Source: Solirubrobacteraceae bacterium (GTDB lineage: Bacteria > Actinomycetota > Thermoleophilia > Solirubrobacterales > Solirubrobacteraceae). Taken from it: 64,000 nucleotides of DNA. How positions within the stretch are numbered: the stretch's first letter is position 1; every line of letters starts with the position of its first letter. The position numbers were made by a program, and so were the translations under genes. The notes beneath the pieces are model-generated. The model saw only the letters and a program-made list of their open reading frames with translations. It was not told the DNA's origin and ran no database searches. Positions 39,724 to 47,533 of the stretch are shown piece after piece. The DNA lies in NCBI GenBank assembly GCA_031177685.1, contig JAPSGI010000005.1, forward strand, positions 1 to 64,000, given 5' to 3'.

Positions 39724-40591
39724 ACGCGGGATGGGCCGCGGGCTGGCGGCGATCCTCTCGACCCCGAATCCGGAGGCCGCCGGTGAGGAGTTGCGCAGCC
39801 TCCCCGTCGACGCGATCGCCCCGAACCCCAACCAGCCCCGGACGCACTTCGACGAGGAGGCGCTGACCGCGCTCGCCACGTCGCTGCGCGAGCGCGGCGT
39901 GCTGCAGCCCGTGCTCGTCCGGCCGCGGCACGGCGGCGGCTGGGAGCTGATCGCGGGCGAGCGGCGCTGGCGCGCCGCGCAGATGGCGGGTCTCGAGGCG
40001 ATCCCGGCGATCGTCCGGCCGGACGACGACGCCGCCTCGCTCGAGCTCGCGCTGATCGAGAACATGGCGCGCGAGGACCTCAACCCCGTCGAGCAGGCCC
40101 GCGCCTGCGCCGCGCTGGTGGAGGAGCTGGGGCTGCGCCGGGAGGACGTGGGCCGGCGCGTAGGGCGCAGCCGCGTGGCGGTGTCGAACCTGCTGCGCCT
40201 GCTCGACCTTCCCGACGAAGCCCTCGAACTCCTGGAAACCGGTGCATTGACAGAGGGACACGGCCGCGCGCTGCTGCTGGCCGAGGACCACGGCGAGCGC
40301 CGCCGCCTCGCCCGCGCCGCCGCCGAGCACGGCTGGTCGGTCCGCGAGACCGAGTCCCGCGCGCGCGCCGCCAACACCGGGCCGGCGCCTCGCGCGCGCG
40401 GCCGCCGCGGGCCCGCGCACCCCGACCAGCAGGCCGCCATGACCGCCGTCTCCGAGGCCCTCGGCGCCCTCTTCGGCCGCGACGTGGCGGTCCGGCCACA
40501 CCGCGACGGCTACCGCGTCCAGGTCGACCTCGCCTCGCTCGACGACGCCCTCGAGCTGGCCCGCCGCCTCGGTCCCAACGGCTCCCCCTGA
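39716..40591 (+). CDS. parB: Chromosome partitioning protein ParB (Spo0J)
   Basis: 291 aa from GTG at 39716; an ATG five codons in (MGRGLAAIL) is an equally plausible start. ParB/Srx CTPase motifs are LVRPRHGGGWELIAGERRWRAAQMAGL and ENMAREDLNPVEQARA; the HTH is VGRSRVAVSNLLRLLDLP; the C-terminal dimerisation domain is about 230-291. It binds parS and spreads as a CTP clamp. No intact parS was found in this window. Confidence 0.95.
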   Translation: MAERGMGRGLAAILSTPNPEAAGEELRSLPVDAIAPNPNQPRTHFDEEALTALATSLRERGVLQPVLVRPRHGGGWELIAGERRWRAAQMAGLEAIPAIVRPDDDAASLELALIENMAREDLNPVEQARACAALVEELGLRREDVGRRVGRSRVAVSNLLRLLDLPDEALELLETGALTEGHGRALLLAEDHGERRRLARAAAEHGWSVRETESRARAANTGPAPRARGRRGPAHPDQQAAMTAVSEALGALFGRDVAVRPHRDGYRVQVDLASLDDALELARRLGPNGSP

Positions 40592-40608
40592 CACCCGAAC
40601 GGCCTCGC

Positions 40609-40614
40609 TAGAAT
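40609..40614 (+). promoter_or_regulatory. -10-like TAGAAT of tRNA-Ile
   Basis: TAGAAT ends 11 nt before the tRNA 5' end. A CTGACA at 40588-40593, 15 bp upstream, is a possible -35 with short spacing. Confidence 0.45.
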
Positions 40615-40625
40615 CGCCCCGGCAC

Positions 40626-40699
<74 letters not shown>

Positions 40700-40807
40700 C
40701 TCAGCTGGCTCCTGAAGGCTTCTCGTCGCAGTCTCCTCGCCTGTGCACGCCCCGAGACAGGGCGGTAGCGACTGCTGCATTCAATCCGTCTGGTGCCTGC
40801 GATACCT

Positions 40808-40853
40808 TAGACGTCCAGACGTCTTATCGGGCTCTCGGAGGCTCTGCGCAGAG
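40808..40853 (+). promoter_or_regulatory. Candidate operators upstream of the winged-helix gene
   Basis: Two symmetric elements lie in the leader of the gene at 40865: TAGACGT (40808-40814) with ACGTCTTA (40819-40826), which also forms a direct repeat AGACGTC-c-AGACGTC, and a perfect 12-bp palindrome CTCTGCGCAGAG (40842-40853) ending 11 nt before the ATG. Position and symmetry suit autoregulation by the small DNA-binding protein, as by the controller proteins of restriction systems; no binding data exist. Confidence 0.4.
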
Positions 40854-40864
40854 ACGAGGCAGAG

Positions 40865-41107
40865 ATGGCACACAACTTTCGCACGCGGCGCGCGCCAGGT
40901 GAGATCCGCGATGCCATCATCCAGGTCCTCGCGAAGACCAAAGCTCCGATGACGGTAGAGAACATCCAGGCTGAAGTAGAAGACACACTCGGCGGGCCGG
41001 TAGCTGCTTCGTCTGTGCGCTCTTACCTTCAGCTTGGCACCAAGAACCCGCCGGCGCATTTCGCACGAGTATCGCGAGGTCTCTACATGCTCCGGAAGCA
41101 TCAGTGA
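40865..41107 (+). CDS. Small winged-helix (HARE-HTH-like) protein of the modification module
   Basis: 80 aa from ATG at 40865. The pattern RDAIIQVLAKTKAPMTVENIQAEVEDTLGGPVAASSVRSYLQLGTKN followed by FARVSRGLYMLRK is a compact winged helix: three helices, then a wing ending with a Y-x-L strand. It resembles the HARE-HTH found attached to restriction and chromatin proteins. It overlaps the methyltransferase gene by 4 nt (GTGA), so the two are made together; it may guide or regulate the methylase, or repress its own promoter at the nearby palindromes. Lower GC than the neighbouring core genes. Confidence 0.7.
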   Translation: MAHNFRTRRAPGEIRDAIIQVLAKTKAPMTVENIQAEVEDTLGGPVAASSVRSYLQLGTKNPPAHFARVSRGLYMLRKHQ

Positions 41108-41997
41108 TCGAGCCCACGTACTCCTTCGGCTCATGCCGGCTCTTTCAGAGCAACTGCCTGGAGTGGCTGGATGCGCAGCCGGAGAACTCGATTCACGGAG
41201 TCGTGACGGATCCTCCGTATGGCCTAGTCGAGTACTCCGAGGAGGAGCTGAGAAAGAGGGCCGATGGCTCTGGCGGCGTATGGCGAGTCCCGCCGAGCTT
41301 CGACGGGCACACGAGGTCTCCGCTACCCCGCTTCACGGTCCTTACCCGGGAGGAGCACGAGGACCTATACCACTTCTTTCGGCTCTGGGCACGGCGCCTG
41401 ATGCCGGTGATGGTTCCGGGTGCCCACGTTATGGTTGCATCGAACCCGCTCTTGTCGCACATCGTTTCCGCCGCTCTCGGAAAGGGCGGGTTCGAGCGCC
41501 GCGGGGAAGTGGTGCGTCTCGTCGAAACGATGCGAGGAGGCGATCGACCTAAGAATGCTCACGAAGAGTTTCGCGAGGTCACTGTTATGCCGAAGTCTCA
41601 GCACGAGCCATGGATACTTTGCCGCAAGCCTCTCGAGGGCCGCGTTCAGGACAACCTTCGGCGATGGGGAACCGGAGGCCTGCGACGGCCATCGCCGGAG
41701 AAGCCCTTCGGCGATGTCATCCGGTCCGCGCCGACCCAAAAGGCGGAACGTGCACTAGCGCCCCACCCGAGCCTCAAGCCACAAGCGTTTCTCCGCCAAG
41801 TCGTACGCGCAATCCTGCCGCTCGGCACGGGAACCGTCTTGGACCCGTTCGCCGGCTCAGGCTCCACGCTCGCGGCCGCAGAGGCGGTTGGCTATGACAG
41901 TGTCGGCGTGGAACGAGACCCCGCGAGCGTCGAGATAGCCCGCGACGCGATTCCCTCTCTCGCCGCGATGGAGGTGCGCCAGCCCGTGGCGGCGTAA
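41104..41997 (+). CDS. Site-specific DNA methyltransferase, beta class (N4-C or N6-A)
   Basis: 297 aa from GTG at 41104. Motif IV TDPPYG (35-40) lies before the target-recognition part and motif I DPFAGSGST (247-255) lies near the C-terminus, the order of beta-class amino-methyltransferases. The middle (about 60-220) is the variable recognition region. DPPY suits either N6-adenine or N4-cytosine. The module's nuclease candidate is the convergent gene ending 35 bp away. GC is visibly lower than in the core genes, suggesting transfer. Confidence 0.88.
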   Translation: MIEPTYSFGSCRLFQSNCLEWLDAQPENSIHGVVTDPPYGLVEYSEEELRKRADGSGGVWRVPPSFDGHTRSPLPRFTVLTREEHEDLYHFFRLWARRLMPVMVPGAHVMVASNPLLSHIVSAALGKGGFERRGEVVRLVETMRGGDRPKNAHEEFREVTVMPKSQHEPWILCRKPLEGRVQDNLRRWGTGGLRRPSPEKPFGDVIRSAPTQKAERALAPHPSLKPQAFLRQVVRAILPLGTGTVLDPFAGSGSTLAAAEAVGYDSVGVERDPASVEIARDAIPSLAAMEVRQPVAA

Positions 41998-42031
41998 ACC
42001 GCCGCGCTAGGCCGCGCCTCCAGCCGGCGGG

Positions 42032-42634
42032 TCAACCGTCCTCATACAGAAGGCCCGCCCGAAGAACCTTCAAACCCTCCGCGTGAGGCGTTGCGGTCCG
42101 AGTACCGAGGGGTCCTCTCGCATTCTTCCGAAAGTGCTTCGGCTCAAGTCGAGCAACCCAGATATGCGTGAATCGCGTCGGGTCCCGACTGACCACCGGC
42201 TGTGTGGCGTAGTCGACCTCATATCGCGCGACGCAGTACCAGGCCGATCGATCGCCATGCATGTCGACGCCGCCGCCACGCTTGCTGGTGACCTTGATTT
42301 CAAGTCCTTCCTCCGCACTCTGCGCGGCATTGTCAGCGTAGCGCCCTGTCGGCAGCAGGTCAGGGTGCCCGTTAGGGTACGTGTTCTTGGTAAGCCCGGT
42401 CGCATGATTCGCGACGGCCTCGGCCATGAGGTCGCTCAACAGCCCAGAGTAGATCGCTCCGCGCACACTCTCTTCAAGCCGCAGCAAGCCTCGGCTCACC
42501 AGAGCCTCATTCGCGGTGGCAAGCATTTCGTATATGTCGTCCATGGCGATGGAAAAGACCTCCGCCTTCAGGGCGTACGGCAGCGACAGTGTGGCGCTGA
42601 ATCCCTCCCGACGCACGCGAGCTCGCCGCATCAT
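42032..42634 (-). CDS. Probable restriction endonuclease, PD-(D/E)xK fold
   Basis: 200 aa from ATG at 42634, overlapping the DUF262 stop (ATGA). The catalytic pattern is GHPDLLP (Asp92) ... EEGLEIKVTSKRGGG (Glu112, Lys114), the P-D-x19-E-x-K signature of PD-(D/E)xK nucleases; the following GVDMHGDRSAWYCVARYEV supports a restriction-type core. It is short, as for a Type II enzyme. No other similarity is recognised and no recognition sequence can be given. It faces the methyltransferase, so the pair could be R and M of one system. Confidence 0.68.
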   Translation of the reverse strand: MMRRARVRREGFSATLSLPYALKAEVFSIAMDDIYEMLATANEALVSRGLLRLEESVRGAIYSGLLSDLMAEAVANHATGLTKNTYPNGHPDLLPTGRYADNAAQSAEEGLEIKVTSKRGGGVDMHGDRSAWYCVARYEVDYATQPVVSRDPTRFTHIWVARLEPKHFRKNARGPLGTRTATPHAEGLKVLRAGLLYEDG

Positions 42635-43704
42635 TCCGAAAAGAACTCCTCGATTTCGCCGCGCAACGCGCTGTGGCGGTCTCCGCGGCGCGCCTTGTCG
42701 TTGGCTCCTCGTGCCATAGCCTGAACGTAAGACGCGACGCGAGCAGAAACCCGCGCGTCCTCGTCAGCTAGCCGATCCTCGACACGTTTCGCAAACGAGT
42801 CCAGCCGACGCCTCAGGGGCTCAACTTGACTTTCGTGCAAACTTCGGGTGCGCAGAAGGTGTGCCATTACAACGAAGAGGGTGTAAAAGTCCGTCAGGTT
42901 CGCCCAGCGCGTATCCTCGATGTCAGGTAGGACTGCGCGCACCGCTCGAAGCGTTCTGCGGTATAGTCGCTTCGCCCCGCGCTGGTTCGGGAATTCGTCT
43001 TCGAAGTCCTCGTACTGCGAATAGTAGTTGTTGACAATCGCGGCACTACCACCTTGAGGACCGTGCATTACGCCGATCAAAAGTTCACTGACGAACTCGA
43101 GATCCTTCATCCTGCGTACCTGAGCAGGAGAAACGATGCCCTGTTCGACCCAGTACGGGTCGTCAGCTAGCTCGTGAACCAGCTTGATAAACGGTCCGGT
43201 ATAGGTGGCGTTACGAAGCTCCTGGGCGTTCAAGGGCGTAAGGAACTTATTGAGCCGCCGAAACATGTCGCGCACATCTTCGTCGCTCTCAGTTTCAAGA
43301 ACGCGCACGGCGAGCTTGTATTGGAAGAAAGCCTTCCGCTCGGATTCCTCTAATCCGTCGATCTTTACGTTGAAGTAATCGGCGTCTGCTGGCAGCTTAT
43401 CGAGGGCAAACTTGTTGTGCTCCGCCTCGTCTGGATCCTCCTCGACACCGATGAACTGCAAGATTGTCCGCACGCGCTGTTGCCCGTCGACCACAGCGTA
43501 GTCATTTGATCCTTCAACCGACGTCGTCTCTTGGACATACACCTCGGGTACGGGCAAACCCAGGAGAATCGACTGAATCAATGTGCTCTTCTGCCGCGCG
43601 ACCCAGACGGGCTTGCGCTGGTATGGAGGCTTCAACGTAAGCGAGCCCTCACGGTAGCGATCCCGAAACCACCCGATGGATTGGCTGGTGCTATGAAACT
43701 TCAA
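42631..43704 (-). CDS. DUF262 (ParB/Srx-like) protein without the DUF1524 nuclease domain
   Basis: 357 aa if started at TTG 43704 (LKFHSTSQSIGWFRDRYREG); an upstream TTG is possible and the start is weakly marked. N-terminal DUF262 motifs: KPPYQRKPVW (25-34) and VVDGQQRVRTIL (71-82), the DGQQR nucleotide-binding loop. A helical remainder has no HNH (DUF1524) motif. DUF262 occurs in GmrSD type IV restriction, SspE and BrxU, where it binds nucleotide and controls DNA cleavage. Here it is sandwiched between a nucleotidyltransferase-fold gene (14-nt overlap) and the PD-(D/E)xK gene (4-nt overlap), so the three form one operon. Confidence 0.8.
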   Translation of the reverse strand: MKFHSTSQSIGWFRDRYREGSLTLKPPYQRKPVWVARQKSTLIQSILLGLPVPEVYVQETTSVEGSNDYAVVDGQQRVRTILQFIGVEEDPDEAEHNKFALDKLPADADYFNVKIDGLEESERKAFFQYKLAVRVLETESDEDVRDMFRRLNKFLTPLNAQELRNATYTGPFIKLVHELADDPYWVEQGIVSPAQVRRMKDLEFVSELLIGVMHGPQGGSAAIVNNYYSQYEDFEDEFPNQRGAKRLYRRTLRAVRAVLPDIEDTRWANLTDFYTLFVVMAHLLRTRSLHESQVEPLRRRLDSFAKRVEDRLADEDARVSARVASYVQAMARGANDKARRGDRHSALRGEIEEFFSE

Positions 43705-44335
43705 TGTTCGAGCCCATTTGGTTGGCAACAGCCTGCAACCGACGCAGACCCGCGACGTGATACCGGTGCGCGTGGTCCCATGTTCGATATAGGCGCCCGG
43801 ATACGTGACGACTTGCAAATGGAGGAAGAAGCCCGAGGCTCTGAAACGCGTCGAACCACTTCGCAGACAAATCCCGAAGTGGCGCGAGCGACTCGGGAAA
43901 TTGCAGTCCCTCGTACCGGATCCTGTCCGGCGCAAACCAGCCCCAGTAGAGATCCTCTTGTCGCTGGCGAGCCCAGCGATGCTCACCGCCCGGGAGCTTG
44001 TAGCGCCGAGGATAATTCCATTCCAGCATCGTGTACCACGCGGAATCGAAGAGTGCCTCATCCACCACGAGCACGTCTATGTCCGACTCCTCGCCGAACT
44101 TCCGCGGGAAACGATCAGGGCTCAGGCTGAAGCCGACCTTTCCACTCCCGACCACTGTAATCCCAGCAGGCTCGACCCCGAGTCGCTCAACGAGGTGGTC
44201 TACCATCGCCGTGAAAGCGCCAAAGTCGTCCCGGAACGCAAAGGCCGGGCCCCCAAGCACGTAGCATCGAACCAACGCGTCCAGCGACTCAGTCAGGAGC
44301 ATCTCCCGAAACTCATCTGAGGAAACGAAGGACAC
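43691..44335 (-). CDS. Nucleotidyltransferase-fold protein linked to DUF262
   Basis: 214 aa from GTG at 44335 (VSFVSSDEFREML). The centre has VVGSGKVGFSLSP (G63-S64 onward) and, 20 residues later, ESDIDVLVVDEALF with Asp85 and Asp87, the GS...DxD pattern of the Pol-beta nucleotidyltransferase superfamily. The third acidic residue is not obvious. The C-terminal half is helical and aromatic-rich. I do not know its substrate; it could modify a protein, tRNA or nucleotide signal, as MNT-type toxins or antitoxins do. First gene of the minus-strand operon, coupled to DUF262. Confidence 0.65.
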   Translation of the reverse strand: MSFVSSDEFREMLLTESLDALVRCYVLGGPAFAFRDDFGAFTAMVDHLVERLGVEPAGITVVGSGKVGFSLSPDRFPRKFGEESDIDVLVVDEALFDSAWYTMLEWNYPRRYKLPGGEHRWARQRQEDLYWGWFAPDRIRYEGLQFPESLAPLRDLSAKWFDAFQSLGLLPPFASRHVSGRLYRTWDHAHRYHVAGLRRLQAVANQMGSNIEVS

Positions 44336-44380
44336 TAGTCGCGGGCGCCAGAGCGCGCCCAAGCCGCAACGGAAGCCCAC

Positions 44381-44738
44381 ATCACAGCGACACTATCGTG
44401 AGTGCTGGCACCCGTGCTCCTATTACCGCATGCCGATTGGAACTCCGAGCGGAGATCCCATGGAAGTTCTCCGAAGTCATCGCGCGGCTGCCTCGCTGGC
44501 GATGGTTCCGGCGTAGCGCGGCGACCGCACGCCGGTTGCGCCGCCAGTGCAGCACGACTCGAACGAAGTCAGGGCTTACCACCGTGAACGCGGGCTGATC
44601 GAGGCTACACGGCCCCTTTGGGGTGGCCACCGTGACTTGCTGTCGAGATGGATGCCGAGTTGCATACGCGCCTGACGGCCTCTGCGGCGTCATACCTTGC
44701 TTGCACCGCTTTGGCGACTGTGAGAATCTCGCCGCGAG
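44381..44738. other. Gene-free stretch at the distal end of the island
   Basis: No convincing gene. Short open frames of 60-100 codons on both strands show no recognisable protein and may be remnants. A hairpin CACGG-CCCC-ttt-GGGG-tggcca-CCGTG lies at 44608-44634 and could stop transcription. No copy of the tRNA 3' end, which would mark an attachment site, is visible. GC rises back to the core level after about 44700. Confidence 0.5.
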
Positions 44739-45497
44739 ATGGGACGGCGGGGAGCGGTTTGCCTGGTCACGGCGGCGGTGTTCGCGCTGGCGCTACCGGT
44801 TGCCGCGCAGGCACGCGGCCCGCGGCTGCCGCCGGTCAACCGCGCGACGTTCCTCGTCACCGTCAAGGGCACGCAGGTCACGCTCTGGTCGCTGCAGAGC
44901 GTCGACCGGCCCGGCACGTCGTGCGAGTACCGCATGGACGGGGCGGGCTCGGAGCGGACCCGCTTCGTGAGCCGGCGCGCCGTCCGGGTCGGGATCCTCG
45001 GGTTCGGGCAGACGTTCCTCAGCGCGATCCTCCCGGTTCGGGGAAGCGTGACGCGCCGGGGGGAGATCAAGTCCTCGGGCCCGGGCTACAACAACCCGGA
45101 CTGCGCTGTCGCGGGCGGCGGCTGCGAGGGCGGGCAGTGCCCGCCGCCCCCGGCTCCGGATTGCGGCACGAAGTCGTTCCGTGGCCGCATGCAGCTCATG
45201 TACTTCGCCAGGACCCCGCCGCCCTTCCCGCGCCGCGAGCAGCTACAGCTCTCCGGGCCGGCGCTGCTCCAGCCGCTGTTCCAGGTCTGCCCAGCGGCCG
45301 GCGCCACCTTCCCGCCCCTGGCGTCGCGGGACCACATCCTGCGACCGATCGGGGCGACCCTGCCCCCGCGTGAGCTGTTCGATCGCCGCCTGGGCAAGCT
45401 CATCGTGATCGCGAAGGAGACGTTCCACCAGCGCTTCGGCGGGACCACCTACGTCACGACCGTGCGCTGGGAGGCGACGCTGCGCCGGGTGCGCTGA
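44739..45497 (+). CDS. Secreted protein with cysteine/proline-rich centre, unknown function
   Basis: 252 aa from ATG at 44739. A signal peptide (GAVCLVTAAVFALALPVAAQA) is followed by a beta-rich first half (TFLVTVKGTQVTLWSL...) and a Cys/Gly/Pro loop around CAVAGGGCEGGQCPPPPAPDCG. The C-terminal part contains VIAKETFHQRFGGTTYVTTVRWEATLRRV. No enzyme motif. It overlaps the next gene by 1 nt (TGATG), and that gene too encodes a secreted protein, so the two may work together outside the cell. Confidence 0.75.
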   Translation: MGRRGAVCLVTAAVFALALPVAAQARGPRLPPVNRATFLVTVKGTQVTLWSLQSVDRPGTSCEYRMDGAGSERTRFVSRRAVRVGILGFGQTFLSAILPVRGSVTRRGEIKSSGPGYNNPDCAVAGGGCEGGQCPPPPAPDCGTKSFRGRMQLMYFARTPPPFPRREQLQLSGPALLQPLFQVCPAAGATFPPLASRDHILRPIGATLPPRELFDRRLGKLIVIAKETFHQRFGGTTYVTTVRWEATLRRVR

Positions 45498-46036
45498 TGG
45501 TCGGCACGACGACTCGACGGCTCGCGATCGCCGTCCTTGCGGTCGGACTCCTCGCGGCCCCCGCGCCGGCGGGCGCCGGGGTCCGCAACCCCAACGGCAT
45601 CGTCTTCGACATCCGCACGAGCCAGGGGATCAAGGGCCGGATCACCTATCTCAAGCACTACGAGGGCGAGGGACGCAACTTCGTGCAGCTGGAGGTCGAG
45701 GTGCTGCGCACGTGCACGGGCGAGTTCGGCAGCTACAGCGAGCGCGCCAACGTGATCCTCCAGGGCCACACCCGGCGCAACGCCTTCGCGCGCACGGTCA
45801 CGCGGAACTCGTCCACGGACTCCTTCCAGCAGCGCGCCAGCGTCGCGTTCCGTCCGCCGGGTCGCAGCGGCGGCCTGCCGCGCTGGCGCCGCGCCTCCGG
45901 CACCGTGCGCGCGTTCCGGGCGATCCACGACGCGACGACGAACGTCCGCTGCGACTCGGGCGCGATCTCCTTCCGCACCACCTCCTCACGGCGCATGCGC
46001 TTCGGCCCGCGCCCGCCGGTCATCTACGTCATATAG
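45497..46036 (+). CDS. Secreted protein of unknown function
   Basis: 179 aa from ATG at 45497. Signal peptide LAIAVLAVGLLAAPAPAGAG, then a beta-rich basic domain (GRITYLKHYEGEGRNFVQLEVEVLRTC and a TVTRNSSTDSFQQRASVAFRPP segment) with two cysteines. Coupled to the gene before it. No family recognised. Confidence 0.75.
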   Translation: MVGTTTRRLAIAVLAVGLLAAPAPAGAGVRNPNGIVFDIRTSQGIKGRITYLKHYEGEGRNFVQLEVEVLRTCTGEFGSYSERANVILQGHTRRNAFARTVTRNSSTDSFQQRASVAFRPPGRSGGLPRWRRASGTVRAFRAIHDATTNVRCDSGAISFRTTSSRRMRFGPRPPVIYVI

Positions 46037-46074
46037 CCCGGCTTCGACGGTGCGGAGCGACTCCGAACGCCGCC

Positions 46075-46080
46075 TATACT
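46075..46080 (+). promoter_or_regulatory. -10 element TATACT upstream of the DUF151 gene
   Basis: TATACT at 46075-46080 is a near-consensus -10. Unlike the near-leaderless genes elsewhere it is 30 nt from the GTG at 46111 and is followed by a CAGGAG ribosome binding site (46096-46101). Confidence 0.5.
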
Positions 46081-46110
46081 GAGCGGCCCCGGGCCAGGAG
46101 CCGCTTTCAA

Positions 46111-46602
46111 GTGCAGGAGATGGTGATCTACGGCGTGAGCTTCGACATGGTCGGCAAGCAGCCGATCGTGCTGCTGAAGACCGTCGATTCCAACAAGTTC
46201 CTACCCATCTGGATCGGGCACCCCGAGGCCGCCGCGATCCTGATGAAGCTGCAGGGCGCCACCACGCCCCGGCCCATGACTCACGACCTCGTCTCGGACA
46301 TGCTCAGCGAGCTCGAGGTCTCGTGCACGCGCGTGTCGGTCACCGAGCTGCGCGAGAACACCTTCTACGCGTCGATCACGCTCGCGGTCAACGGCCGCGA
46401 GATCGAGATCGACTCCCGGCCCTCCGACGCGCTGGCCCTGGCGGTCCGCGCGGGCGCGCCGATCTTCGCCGCCGAGGACGTCATCGCGGAGTCCGCGATC
46501 GAGTTCGAGCACGAGGTCGAGGACACCGAGGAGGTCGTGGAGAAGTTCAAGGACTTCCTCGAGAACGTCACGCCGGAAGACTTCGCCGGCGACGAAGAGT
46601 AG
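46111..46602 (+). CDS. Bifunctional nuclease family protein (DUF151)
   Basis: 163 aa from GTG at 46111, chosen because CAGGAG lies 9 nt upstream; an ATG three codons in is too close to it. The DUF151 core is KQPIVLLKTVDSNKFLPIWIGHPEAAAILMKLQG, then RPMTHDLVSDMLSELE and IDSRPSDALALAVRAGAPIFAAEDV. The acidic tail is typical of actinobacterial forms. Plant and archaeal members have RNase/DNase activity; the bacterial role is unsettled. It overlaps the convergent ddl by 35 nt. Confidence 0.93.
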   Translation: MQEMVIYGVSFDMVGKQPIVLLKTVDSNKFLPIWIGHPEAAAILMKLQGATTPRPMTHDLVSDMLSELEVSCTRVSVTELRENTFYASITLAVNGREIEIDSRPSDALALAVRAGAPIFAAEDVIAESAIEFEHEVEDTEEVVEKFKDFLENVTPEDFAGDEE

Positions 46603-47533
46603 CCAGCTCCACGAGCCGCGCCACCAGGTCCTCGAAGGCCAGCCCGTAGGCCTCGGCGGCCTGCGGAAGCAGGCTCGTCTCGGTCAGCCCGGGGATCGCG
46701 TTGGCCTCCAGCGCGTACAGCCCGCCGCCCTCGCGCTCGAGCATCAGGTCCACGCGCGCGAACCCGTAGCAGCCGAACAGCTCGTAGACCGCCAGCGCGA
46801 TCCGCTGCGCCTCCTCGGCCACGCCCGGCTCCAGGTGCGCTGGGCACACGAACTCCGAGCGCCCGATCTCGTAGCGCGCCTCGAACCCGTAGAACTCCTC
46901 GCCCTGCGGCACCGCCTCCACCACGGGCAGCGCCACCGGCCCCTCCTCCAGGTCCACCACGGACACCGCCAGGTCGCGCCCGTCGACGTGGCGCTCCAGC
47001 AGCACTTTGCGGTCGTAGGAGAACGCGGCCACCAGCGCGGTGGGCACGTCCGCCGGCGTGCGGGCGAACTTGATGCCCAGCGCCGAGCCCTGCGCGGCCG
47101 GCTTGACCACGATCGGGAATTCCAGCCGCTCCTCGATCTCGGGCAATGCGCCGGCGGCGCCCAGCTCCTTGAACGCGGTCTCGTTGAAGGCGTAGAAGTC
47201 CGGCGTGGGTATGCCGCGGTCGCGCATCAGGTGCTTGGCCAGCACCTTGTCCATGCAGCGCACGCAGGCGGACACGCCCGGCCCGGTGTAGGGAAGGTCG
47301 AGCAGCTCGAGCAGCTCCTGAACCGTCCCGTCCTCGCCGTCGCGTCCGTGCAGCGCGACGAACGCCACGTCGGGACGCGCGGCGCGCAGGCGCTCGACCA
47401 GGTCGCCGCCCACGTCCACGGGGACGACCTCGTGACCCAGGCGCTCCAGCGCGTCCTCCACCCGTGCCCCCGAGCGCAGCGAGACCTCGCGCTCCAGCGA
47501 GCGCCCGCCCTTCAGGACGGCTACGCGGCTCAC
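46568..47533 (-). CDS. D-alanine--D-alanine ligase (second copy)
   Basis: 321 aa from GTG at 47533, overlapping the aminotransferase stop (GTGA). ATP-grasp features: VAVLKGGRSLEREVSLRSGA, VALHGRDGEDGTVQELLELL, CMDKVLAKHLM, FPIVVKPAAQGSALGIKFA and the metal-binding ARVDLMLEREGGGLYALEANAIPGLTE. The last motif reads ANAIPG where the usual ligase has N-x-x-P-G (here the copy at 12578 has LNTMPG); substitutions here and REVSLRSGA for the standard EHEVSLxSA suggest a different substrate or regulation. Could be a dipeptide ligase other than D-Ala-D-Ala. Confidence 0.88.
   Translation of the reverse strand: MSRVAVLKGGRSLEREVSLRSGARVEDALERLGHEVVPVDVGGDLVERLRAARPDVAFVALHGRDGEDGTVQELLELLDLPYTGPGVSACVRCMDKVLAKHLMRDRGIPTPDFYAFNETAFKELGAAGALPEIEERLEFPIVVKPAAQGSALGIKFARTPADVPTALVAAFSYDRKVLLERHVDGRDLAVSVVDLEEGPVALPVVEAVPQGEEFYGFEARYEIGRSEFVCPAHLEPGVAEEAQRIALAVYELFGCYGFARVDLMLEREGGGLYALEANAIPGLTETSLLPQAAEAYGLAFEDLVARLVELATLRRRRSLPA

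Noticed and set aside
44382-44693. 103-codon minus-strand frame in the gap after the island
   Set aside because: No recognisable protein, no ribosome binding site, and it competes with equally weak frames on the plus strand.
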